A stretch of DNA of 64,000 nucleotides from an uncultured Tateyamaria sp. (GTDB lineage Bacteria > Pseudomonadota > Alphaproteobacteria > Rhodobacterales > Rhodobacteraceae). The notes under the pieces are model-generated. The model worked only from the letters and a program-made list of their open reading frames with translations. It ran no database searches and was not told where the DNA came from. The position numbers were made by a program, and so were the translations under genes. Location of the stretch: NCBI RefSeq assembly GCF_947488715.1, contig NZ_CANLAG010000005.1, positions 62,001-126,000 on the forward strand, written 5' to 3'. This document shows positions 33,160-41,120 of the stretch, one piece after another (the stretch's first letter is position 1; every line of letters starts with the position of its first letter).

Positions 33160-34286
33160 CTGTTGTGCCCTTGCAAGAGACGGTCAACGATTTCGACGGT
33201 TTGGGTCGCGCCATCCATGCCATCCGTGCGCGGTGGTCGCGCAGGCTGCGTGATCACGGTGCTCAGGGCTGTGATCAAGCCCTCCGCTGTCAGATCGCTT
33301 TGCGGTACAACGCCAATCGCGGGCAGGGCGGCCAGTGCTGCGGCGCGCAGGCCCTGTTCGACCTCTCCGCCATCGTCGAAAGGGATGAACACAGCCGGGA
33401 CGCCCGTTTGCAGGATGTCCATCGCGGTGTTGTAGCCGCACATCGAGACAGAGGCCGAAGCCCCCTGCATCAGCACGCGAAAGTCGGGCCGTGGCGCTTC
33501 GACCGCCATGTTGTCGGGCGCTGTTGCAGCAACCTGTGCAACCCTGTCCTGACCGCCGCCCACGATGCACCGCCAGCGCCAATGCGGCGTCTGCCGCGCC
33601 GCCGTCAGCGCGGTTTCAAACACAGCGTCGCCCACATTTCCGCCACCTGCGCTGACCAGTATTTCACCATGTGTCTTGGCGTCCTGACCGGGGGGCGGGG
33701 GGGCGACAAACCCGGTGTAGTGCAGAACGGATGCCATCCGCTCGGTTACGGGCCAGCTGCGGTCAAGCGGGACCAGATCGGCATCGGAATGCACCAGTAC
33801 CCCGTCGTAGAAATCCGCAACCAAAGTGTCCGCAAATGCGGCCTTGGACGGTTTGCTGGGCGGGGCGAGGATGTCCCGCACAGAGGCGAGAACCAGAGGG
33901 CGCGGATGCATGGTGTGGGCCTGCGCCAAAAGCTGTTGAAATTCGTCCCTTAAGATGCGGCGACCAAAGGGGAACAGTTCTGTGATCAGCACGTCCGGGG
34001 CGGCAGTGGTCAGCGCGCCCGTCAGAGCGGCCAGTCGCGTGTCCATATGTGCGGTGTCTACCAGCGCGCCGTTTTCATCCAGCAGCTTGGTAAAATCGAT
34101 GCCATTGGACCGGACCGGCGGCAATTGGATCACCTCAAGTCCCGTCGTGTCAAAATGCGGCACCGGGGTGCCGCCGCTGACAATGGTGACGCTGTGACCT
34201 CGGCCCGCAAACGCGCGGCCCAGCGTCAGCGCACGAGCAAGGTGCCCTGTGCCCAACAGATGTGTCACGACGATCATCACGTTCAT
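33156..34286 (-). CDS. MurG/GT28-like glycosyltransferase
   Basis: A 376-residue GT-B-fold protein. The N-terminus (VTHLLGTGHLARALTLGRAFAGRGH) has the glycine-rich H-x-x-x motif of MurG-like transferases and the C-terminal half has a sugar-nucleotide-type loop (SVSMCGYNTAMDILQTG) with a downstream FDDGGEVEQGLRA segment. It resembles the 37175-38398 protein (both have a C-G/M-GYNT element), so the two are paralogs. It is soluble, without a signal peptide. It is coupled to a histidine phosphatase upstream and a deacetylase downstream. Confidence 0.82.
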   Translation of the reverse strand: MNVMIVVTHLLGTGHLARALTLGRAFAGRGHSVTIVSGGTPVPHFDTTGLEVIQLPPVRSNGIDFTKLLDENGALVDTAHMDTRLAALTGALTTAAPDVLITELFPFGRRILRDEFQQLLAQAHTMHPRPLVLASVRDILAPPSKPSKAAFADTLVADFYDGVLVHSDADLVPLDRSWPVTERMASVLHYTGFVAPPPPGQDAKTHGEILVSAGGGNVGDAVFETALTAARQTPHWRWRCIVGGGQDRVAQVAATAPDNMAVEAPRPDFRVLMQGASASVSMCGYNTAMDILQTGVPAVFIPFDDGGEVEQGLRAAALAALPAIGVVPQSDLTAEGLITALSTVITQPARPPRTDGMDGATQTVEIVDRLLQGHNR

Positions 34287-34867
34287 CAGACACGGTCCTC
34301 CAACGGTACGGGCTGCGGTTCTGCGCGCAGGTCCTGACCTGTGACATGCAGGACGAACAACCTGTTCCGCTTGATCCGAAACGGCGCGGGGCCGTCAAAG
34401 TTCCAACCGCTGGCCATCGCCATCAGAACGCGCATGATCCCGATATGGCACACCGCAACGGTGTCCCCCTGCAACGTGGCGAGCCATGGCAACAGGCGGG
34501 CGCGCACGTCATCCGGGCTTTCCCCATCTGGCGGGCGGTAGTGCCATCCCCAGTGTTCGATGTCGCGAAATCCGGCATTCGGGTCGGCGCGCAAATCAGC
34601 GCCGTGTTGACCCTCCCACTGGCCCCAATCCATCTCGATCAGTGCAGGCTCTGGCTGTGCCGCCCGTCCGGCCACCAATGCCGCTGTCTCCAACGCGCGC
34701 GATAGCGGGCTGGCGACAACGGTGGCGTCTTGCCAGCCTGCGGGCAGGCATTTGGCACCCAGATCCGCGCGGGCGGCATCATCCAACGGAATATCCGTGC
34801 GCCCCTGAATACGACCCCCCCGGTTCCAGGGCGTATGCCCGTGGCGCAGCAATGCAATCCGGGTCAT
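34286..34867 (-). CDS. histidine phosphatase (phosphoglycerate-mutase-like) family protein
   Basis: A 193-residue enzyme with the RHG catalytic signature (LLRHGHTPWN, His9), a GRTDIPLD segment, and a second catalytic His in VCHIGIMRVL. It belongs to histidine-phosphatase clan 1. The gene lies between glycosyltransferase genes, so a sugar-phosphate substrate is the simplest proposal; similar placement is seen for alpha-ribazole-type or mannosyl-phosphate phosphatases. Its stop shares one base with the next start (TGATG). Confidence 0.86.
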   Translation of the reverse strand: MTRIALLRHGHTPWNRGGRIQGRTDIPLDDAARADLGAKCLPAGWQDATVVASPLSRALETAALVAGRAAQPEPALIEMDWGQWEGQHGADLRADPNAGFRDIEHWGWHYRPPDGESPDDVRARLLPWLATLQGDTVAVCHIGIMRVLMAMASGWNFDGPAPFRIKRNRLFVLHVTGQDLRAEPQPVPLEDRV

Positions 34868-35931
34868 GTCAGGCCTCTGAGTTCAGTGTCGATTGTGCGG
34901 GCGGCGTGGCCCAACAGGTGCCGCGCGCCGACGGTGTCGCGTGCAGCTTTGCCTGCCGCCCGTCGTGCGCCTTGGTCGCCCAGCAGGTTTGCCAGATGAT
35001 CCGCCATGGCCTGTGCGCCCGCGTTGACGTCAGATTGGGGGCCAACCACCACGTCACAAACGCCGGGCCGGTTTTGGGCGACCACCGGGACGCCTGCGGC
35101 CTGCGCTTCGAGGTAGGTCAGGCCAAAGGCTTCGTTCACGCCGGGCCAGAACAGGATCGACGCTTGTTTGTAGAGGTCTGCCAACGCGGCGCTATTCAAC
35201 TGCCCCAGCAGGCGCACCCGGTTGCCAAAGGGTGCCATCAGCGCCTCAACCTCATGGCGCGCCGTGCCGTCACCCGCAATGTCCAGCCGCCAATCCATCC
35301 CAGCGGGCAAAGTGCGGAGCGTCTCGGCAATCAGGCGGTAAGAGGCCAGCTTGTCCCCCTCGCGCATCATGCCGACACTCAACATGGGGCCGTCCAGCGT
35401 GCTGGCCTCCGGCAGCGCATCCTGTTGTAAAAATGGTGGCAAATGCCTGAGAACCTGTGCGGCAGGGGCATCCCGGCGCAAGGTCTCTGCGTCCCGGTGG
35501 GTCAGGTAGAATATCAGGGCGGCCGCGTCGCTTGCGTCCTCTGCGGCCTGCGCAAACTGCGCCCATGGGCCTTGCAGACGCTTGCGCGCGCGCGTGCTTT
35601 CGATCTGCACATAGGGCAGGGCCAGCGCGTCGCACACCGCAGGCCCGATCAGGTCCGGTGCCTTGTAGTAGTTGTGGTAGGTGACCCACACCCGCCAGGT
35701 CCGCGCCTGTGGTGTGGCCAGCAAGCGTGCCGTTTCCGCACGCGCCGCAGCCAATAGGGCATCCTGCGTTTCGGGCAGCCCAACACCGTCATACAACCGC
35801 AGTTCAGACGCCAGATCGACGGCGCGTCCCGTGGCCTGCATGGCAGCCATCAACGCCCGTGCCATAGTACGGTCACCAGACGGAACAGTATGGTTGGGGG
35901 CCTTGAGCGGCGCGTAGAACGCGACCGTCAT
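34864..35931 (-). CDS. glycosyltransferase family 4-like protein (first)
   Basis: A 355-residue GT-B glycosyltransferase. The C-terminal E-x7-E motif is visible in FWPGVNEAFGLTYLEAQAAGVPVVAQN, and a LRLLGQLNSAALADLYKQASI segment precedes it. The N-terminus (FYAPLKAPNHTVPSGDRTMARALM) is typical of a subgroup annotated glycosyltransferase group 1 in roseobacters. It overlaps its neighbours on both sides by 4 bp. Confidence 0.86.
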   Translation of the reverse strand: MTVAFYAPLKAPNHTVPSGDRTMARALMAAMQATGRAVDLASELRLYDGVGLPETQDALLAAARAETARLLATPQARTWRVWVTYHNYYKAPDLIGPAVCDALALPYVQIESTRARKRLQGPWAQFAQAAEDASDAAALIFYLTHRDAETLRRDAPAAQVLRHLPPFLQQDALPEASTLDGPMLSVGMMREGDKLASYRLIAETLRTLPAGMDWRLDIAGDGTARHEVEALMAPFGNRVRLLGQLNSAALADLYKQASILFWPGVNEAFGLTYLEAQAAGVPVVAQNRPGVCDVVVGPQSDVNAGAQAMADHLANLLGDQGARRAAGKAARDTVGARHLLGHAARTIDTELRGLT

Positions 35932-37178
35932 GCGTTTGGCCCCTTGTGTAAAAGCGGTTTCAGCAACCCGTTCAACTGGTTGATGCCGGGCTGCATCTGA
36001 AACCCGTCCCGCAGTCGAGCAAGGGCGGCGTCTGCCATGTCGGGGCCTTTGGCCGGTGTCAGAGCAAAATCCGCCATGTGGCGGGCGAGCGTGGCGGGGT
36101 CATCCGCGCTCAGAACACCGTGGACACCGGTGTCGATGAATTCCGGGATGGCAGAGACGGGCGTGGACAGGATTGGCAGCTTTTGACTGGCGGCCTCCAT
36201 CAGAACATTCGGCAGCCCGTCCCGATCCCCATCCTGCGCAATCCGGCTGGGCAGAACAAACAGGTCCGCTGCGCGCATCGCGGCGATGACCTCGGGTTGG
36301 TCACAAGCACCACGCCAGGTGATGCGGTCACCAATGCCCAGATCGACCGCCTGCTGTTTCAGCGTATCGCCCAAAGCGCCGCCACCAATATGGGTCCAGT
36401 GCCAGTTGATGTCCGGCGGCAGCAGCGCAAGTGCCGCGACCAGATTGTCAAAGCCCTTCTTTTCCACCAGACGCCCCACCGACACCATGGCAAAGGGGTC
36501 ATCAGCGGCGCGCATGGGCCGTTCGGGCGGGGCCGGGAAACGGTTCAGGTCAAGCCCGTGATAGATCAACTCCACCGGCGTTCCGGCAGACAACCCCTTG
36601 AGATGATCCGCCCCAAAGGCGGTGCAGGTGGCACCAAACGCGGCACCCACCTGGGCCGGGTCCAGCTTTTCCCGCAACTCCCATTCGGGCGACGTCCAGA
36701 TATCCTTGGCATGGGCGGAAAAGGACCAGGGCATGCTGCGCAGCATAGCGGTGTAGCGCGCAACAGACGCTGGCGTATGTAGGAAATGCGCATAGAGCGC
36801 TTGCGTGTCCGAGGGCAATTCGCGGGCCATCACACAGGCTTGGCCAAACCGGCGGATGCGGTTCCTGTTTCGGTCGCGCATCAGATCGCGCAGGAAATGC
36901 CGTGCGGCTGTCCAGAACCCGCGCCGCGTCATGGCGGCGGCAATGCTGCGCAGCACGCGCACAGGTTCGTCGTGCAGGTATTCGGGCAAATAGTGGACCT
37001 GCGCGCCCAACTGGTCATGCAGGGGATGTGTCTTTTTGTCGGTCGGATGGCGCAGCGACCAGATGGCGAAATCAAGTCCGGCGCGTTCCAGCGCCACAAG
37101 TTCCTGGGCGATAAAGGTCTCTGACAGGCGCGGCCAGCCTTTGACCACGACCGCGAGGCGGGGTGCTTGTGCTGTCAT
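35928..37178 (-). CDS. glycosyltransferase family 4-like protein (second)
   Basis: A 416-residue GT4-type enzyme. The start MTAQAPRLAVVVKGWPRLSETF shows the common KGWPRLSETFIAQE motif of GT4 proteins in exopolysaccharide clusters. The N-terminal half also has ELHLxx-like YAHFLHTPASVARY and FSAHAKDIW (a His-Ala-Lys-Asp motif). The C-terminal half has VSVGRLVEKKGFDNLV and the donor loop DRDGLPNVLMEAASQKLP. The start was chosen from the ATGA overlap with the upstream gene; a 73-residue upstream extension is antisense-like sequence. Confidence 0.87.
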   Translation of the reverse strand: MTAQAPRLAVVVKGWPRLSETFIAQELVALERAGLDFAIWSLRHPTDKKTHPLHDQLGAQVHYLPEYLHDEPVRVLRSIAAAMTRRGFWTAARHFLRDLMRDRNRNRIRRFGQACVMARELPSDTQALYAHFLHTPASVARYTAMLRSMPWSFSAHAKDIWTSPEWELREKLDPAQVGAAFGATCTAFGADHLKGLSAGTPVELIYHGLDLNRFPAPPERPMRAADDPFAMVSVGRLVEKKGFDNLVAALALLPPDINWHWTHIGGGALGDTLKQQAVDLGIGDRITWRGACDQPEVIAAMRAADLFVLPSRIAQDGDRDGLPNVLMEAASQKLPILSTPVSAIPEFIDTGVHGVLSADDPATLARHMADFALTPAKGPDMADAALARLRDGFQMQPGINQLNGLLKPLLHKGPNA

Positions 37179-38398
37179 TCGGCGGCGTTGCTCAGGCTCT
37201 GATCCATCAGCAGGCGCGCGCGTTGGTTCACCACGTCCAAACCGTCCAGTAGACCGTTTGCACCCGCCTCGGACGGGCGTTTCTGATGTGGCAGTCCACG
37301 GATGGCTGCGATCATCGCCTCGGGTGTCAGCCCGTCGCGGAACTGATCGAGGTTGCGCACCAGACCCAGCTCTTCGGCACGGTTGGCACGGATCCATTGC
37401 TCAAGCCGCGGCTTGGTCCGTGGCACGATCACTGCGCGCTGGTCAAAAGACAGCAACTCGCAAAAGGTGTTGTAGCCCCCCATACAGATCACGCCCTGCG
37501 CCCCGGCAAAAAGCGACTCGATCCGGCTGTCGAACCCTGTGGCCGTGACGCGGCCGTTCAACGACGCCACGCGGGCCTCAAAGGCGTCGCGCGTGTCACC
37601 GGACAGGAATGGGCCATAGACCAGCACCGCATGCGGCGCGAGGTCGGGGTCGGTTTCGTAGGCTTTGAGCACCAGATCGACCATCGCCTCGCCATCGCCG
37701 CCGCCACCGGGGGTTACAAGGATGTATGGCGTGTCTGGCACGTCTGCCGGGTCGATGATGCTGCGCCGCAAATAGCCGGTCCAGACGGTACGCCCGCGCG
37801 CCGACGGCGACAGCGGTAGCCCTTCGGTCGGGTCATAGACGGACCGCATGCCATAGACCCAAAGTTCGTCGTAAAATGCTTCGGTCGCCTCAATCGCGCC
37901 TTTGCGTGCCCACTCGGTCGCCAGCACTTCGGCCTCGTCCAGCACGTCACGCAGACCCAGCACGATGCGCGTGTGGCCCTTGCGGCTGAGCTGTTCCAGG
38001 GTCGGCAACAGCTCTCCGCGAAAGCCGGTGGGTTCCTTGTCGACGATCAGCAGGTCGGGTTCGTATTGCGTGACAGTCGATTCAATCAGCCCCGCACGCA
38101 GGGCGGTTGTCGCCTCTATGTCCATGCCGGAGTTCTGGCTGACATAGCTGCCATCGGCCAGTTTCTTGACGCCGGGCAAACGCACGTGATCGACCGTATC
38201 GGGAAAGGTGAACCGCCCCGCCACCGGGCTGCCGGTCAGGATGATCGCCGACCCGACCGTGCGCGACTCTGTCAGCGCAGAGGCCAGCGCCCGGCTGCGG
38301 CGCAGGTGGCCCAGGCCAAATGTATCGTGGCTGTACAGGACAACGCGGCGGGGGCGTGTTCCGGCACAATCCGGTGTCCCAGTTACGGAGTGGCCCAT
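37175..38398 (-). CDS. MurG-like glycosyltransferase, first gene of the operon
   Basis: A 407-residue GT-B protein with the start VVLYSHDTFGLGHLRRSRALASAL (glycine/histidine-rich acceptor loop), a VTPGGGGDGEAMVDLVLKAYE donor-domain start, and a C-terminal VICMGGYNTFCELLSFD element followed by VPRTKPRLEQWIRANRAEELG, which are typical of MurG-like transferases that use UDP- or GDP-sugars. It is the most upstream gene of the operon and is divergent from the MscS gene across 289 bp. It is related to the 33156-34286 protein. Confidence 0.84.
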   Translation of the reverse strand: MGHSVTGTPDCAGTRPRRVVLYSHDTFGLGHLRRSRALASALTESRTVGSAIILTGSPVAGRFTFPDTVDHVRLPGVKKLADGSYVSQNSGMDIEATTALRAGLIESTVTQYEPDLLIVDKEPTGFRGELLPTLEQLSRKGHTRIVLGLRDVLDEAEVLATEWARKGAIEATEAFYDELWVYGMRSVYDPTEGLPLSPSARGRTVWTGYLRRSIIDPADVPDTPYILVTPGGGGDGEAMVDLVLKAYETDPDLAPHAVLVYGPFLSGDTRDAFEARVASLNGRVTATGFDSRIESLFAGAQGVICMGGYNTFCELLSFDQRAVIVPRTKPRLEQWIRANRAEELGLVRNLDQFRDGLTPEAMIAAIRGLPHQKRPSEAGANGLLDGLDVVNQRARLLMDQSLSNAAE

Positions 38399-38687
38399 CG
38401 TCGTCGTCTTTTCCCGCTATTCACCAGTGCCCTGCAATCAGGGCGCCCAGCACTCTTGTACCATCGTATACCATAATCGCGCCCCTTCCCAAGACCAACG
38501 CGTTCTGGCGGTCACCCGTGTGGCCGCTGTGTTTCGATCACAACACCACCGGACCAACGGCGATATGCCATGGAATGCAGCACGATGCAAAACACGTGTT
38601 TGCACGGAGGCGATATTTGAAATCACAATTTGCGCCGCGGGAATTGTCATCGCACCTGCCGTCGCGTAGCGTTTTCGTGATGCGGGG

Positions 38688-41042
38688 ATGGGTGTACAAG
38701 CCGTGAAAAGACATTGGGTGTCCGGGCTTTGGGCCCTCATTTTGACCTGTATGCTGCTGGTGGCGGGTCCTCTGGCGGCCCAAGGGCTGACCAGCCTGTT
38801 GCCCGCACCCACGCAAAGCACACCCGAAACCGACGTCTCTGACCTGATGCGCTCGGCTGCGGAAAATGGTGTCAGCGTCATCGTGATCGACAGCGATGGC
38901 CGGGTCCTGACCCAGGTAGGCGATACATCAGCGTCAACACCATCCACTGATCCGGGGTCGGGTTCGACCCTCATGGCGATCCAGGATGATGCCGTGGCGT
39001 TTCGGTCCGCATTGGTGGACAGGTTCCTGAACCTGCCCGTGGCCTTCAACGAGGTGCTGTATATCCTGCGCGCGACCAGCCCGGATGGCACCATCTTTGC
39101 CTTTGTCGAAGTGCTGATCTACAGCTTGTTGCTCTTTGCCGCCGGGATGCTGTTCGAGGCACAGGTGTTTGGCAAACGCATGGTCAAAAACTTTGTCGTG
39201 GCCCGCATCCGTGAAACGCCCGAAGGGTATGGGCAAAAGATGCCATTTCTCGTCTTTCGCTTTGTTATGGGGGTGGTCGGCATCGTCGTGTCCATGGCGG
39301 TGGCCTATGTGCTGGGCTTTATCATCTTTGGCCCGCTCGAGGACCCGGCACTGCAATTCACCGCATCGCTGATCAACGCCGGCTATTTCATGGTCCGCGC
39401 AACCTCAAGCGTATGGCGCATGATCCTGTCGCCCTACCTGTCGCAATACCGCATCCCCATGTTCTCGGATCAGGACGCCCGCCGGCTGCACCTGTGGCTC
39501 AGCGGCGTAGCGGCCATGGGGTTCTTTGCCATCCTGTTCGGCGTGTGGATCGAGGAACTTGGCCTCAATCACGAAGTCTATGTGTTCCTCTTTTCGCTGC
39601 TCAGCTTTGGCGTGATGACCATCAACATCGCGCTTGTCTGGGCCAACAACGCGGCCATCACCAATGCCATTCTGAACGGCAAACGGGCGCGGGATGCCAC
39701 GTGGATCCTGCGGACGCTGTCGCGGATCTGGGCGCCGATCGCCGTCGCGTATTTCCTGTTCGCCTGGGGGGAACAAAGCTATCATCTGGTGCTGGGTGAT
39801 CCGCTTGGTGTGCCGCTGTTGGCGGCCGCCTGGGCGATCCTGACAGTGATCATTGTTGTCTACGGCGTGATCAACTTTTTCATCGAACGCAGTTTTGAGC
39901 GCGCGCGTTACCTGCGCGAGCGCAATGAACTGTCCGGCATGGCCCCGAATGCCACGGCGCGATCCGCCGACATGACCACCGGCCCGCGCATCATGACCTT
40001 CGAGGGTCTGGCGCAGCGCATCGCGGGCATCCTCGCCTTTGTGGCTGGCACCTATGCCTTTGTCGCAATCTGGCGGCCCGACACCAACATGATGGGCGAA
40101 ACCTGGACCGACCGCGCGCTGGACGTGATTGTCATCCTGTTCATCGGCTATATCGCCTACAACGCCTTCCGTATCTGGATCGACAACAAGATCCTCGAAG
40201 AACAAGGCGATGTGGTCGAAGCGGAACTGGGCGATGAAGGCGGCGGATCATCCGCGTCGCGTCTGGCTACGCTGCTGCCGCTGTTCCGCAACTTTGTCCT
40301 GCTGGTCATTATCCTGACGATCCTGCTGATCGTGCTGATGGAACTGGGCATCAACGTGGGCCCGCTTTTTGCCGGTGCGGGCATCGTCGGTGTCGCGGTT
40401 GGTTTCGGCAGTCAAAGCCTCGTGCGGGATATCTTTTCCGGTGCGTTCTTCCTCTTCGACGATGCGTTCCGTAAGGGTGAGTATATCGACGTCGGCGGGG
40501 TCAAGGGCACGGTCGAAAACATCAGCGTGCGGTCGTTTCAACTGCGCCACCACCTTGGCGCGCTGCACACCATCCCCTTTGGCGAAATCCAAGTGCTGAC
40601 CAACTATTCCCGCGACTGGGTGATCATGAAACTGCCCCTGCGCGTGACCTATGACACCGACGTGGAAAAGGTGCGCAAGCTGATCAAGAACCTCGGTGTT
40701 GCCCTGCTCGACGATCCGGTGATCGGCGACAACTTTATCCAGCCGCTGAAATCGCAGGGCGTGATCGAAATGCAGGACAGCGCCATGATCATCCGGGTCA
40801 AATTCATGACCAAACCGGGCGACCAATGGCTGGTGCGCAAAAAGGTCTACGAGGAAATCCGCGCGCTGTTCGAACGCGAGGGGATCAAGTTCGCGCACCG
40901 CGAGGTGACCGTGCGTCTGGCCGATGGGCAAAAACCCGACGAACTCACGGACGAGGACCGCAAGGCCATCACCGCCGCCGCACAGGCCTCAATCGAGGAA
41001 GAATTGCTGGAAGATGCCGCCGATTTCGGCGACGACCGCTGA
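38688..41042 (+). CDS. mechanosensitive channel (MscS family), large type
   Basis: A 784-residue inner-membrane channel. A signal sequence (to about residue 32) and an N-terminal periplasmic region (to about 115) are followed by about 11 membrane segments. The MscS core starts near residue 565 (AGIVGVAVGFGSQSLVRDIFSGAFFLF, pore helix) and continues with the beta domain (VGGVKGTVENISVRSFQLRHH and TIPFGEIQVLTNYSRDW). The cytoplasmic C-terminal part (RVTYDTDVEKVRKLIKNLG) completes it. It releases solutes under hypo-osmotic stress. The ATG at 38688 is one candidate start; a GTG at 38703 is the alternative. Confidence 0.92.
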   Translation: MGVQAVKRHWVSGLWALILTCMLLVAGPLAAQGLTSLLPAPTQSTPETDVSDLMRSAAENGVSVIVIDSDGRVLTQVGDTSASTPSTDPGSGSTLMAIQDDAVAFRSALVDRFLNLPVAFNEVLYILRATSPDGTIFAFVEVLIYSLLLFAAGMLFEAQVFGKRMVKNFVVARIRETPEGYGQKMPFLVFRFVMGVVGIVVSMAVAYVLGFIIFGPLEDPALQFTASLINAGYFMVRATSSVWRMILSPYLSQYRIPMFSDQDARRLHLWLSGVAAMGFFAILFGVWIEELGLNHEVYVFLFSLLSFGVMTINIALVWANNAAITNAILNGKRARDATWILRTLSRIWAPIAVAYFLFAWGEQSYHLVLGDPLGVPLLAAAWAILTVIIVVYGVINFFIERSFERARYLRERNELSGMAPNATARSADMTTGPRIMTFEGLAQRIAGILAFVAGTYAFVAIWRPDTNMMGETWTDRALDVIVILFIGYIAYNAFRIWIDNKILEEQGDVVEAELGDEGGGSSASRLATLLPLFRNFVLLVIILTILLIVLMELGINVGPLFAGAGIVGVAVGFGSQSLVRDIFSGAFFLFDDAFRKGEYIDVGGVKGTVENISVRSFQLRHHLGALHTIPFGEIQVLTNYSRDWVIMKLPLRVTYDTDVEKVRKLIKNLGVALLDDPVIGDNFIQPLKSQGVIEMQDSAMIIRVKFMTKPGDQWLVRKKVYEEIRALFEREGIKFAHREVTVRLADGQKPDELTDEDRKAITAAAQASIEEELLEDAADFGDDR

Positions 41043-41120
41043 TCCCCCTCGACATGGCCGCAGAAAGGGCATAGGCGCGCATGCTTTGGGGCTGCTGCCC
41101 CGTCTGACAGGACCGTTCCC

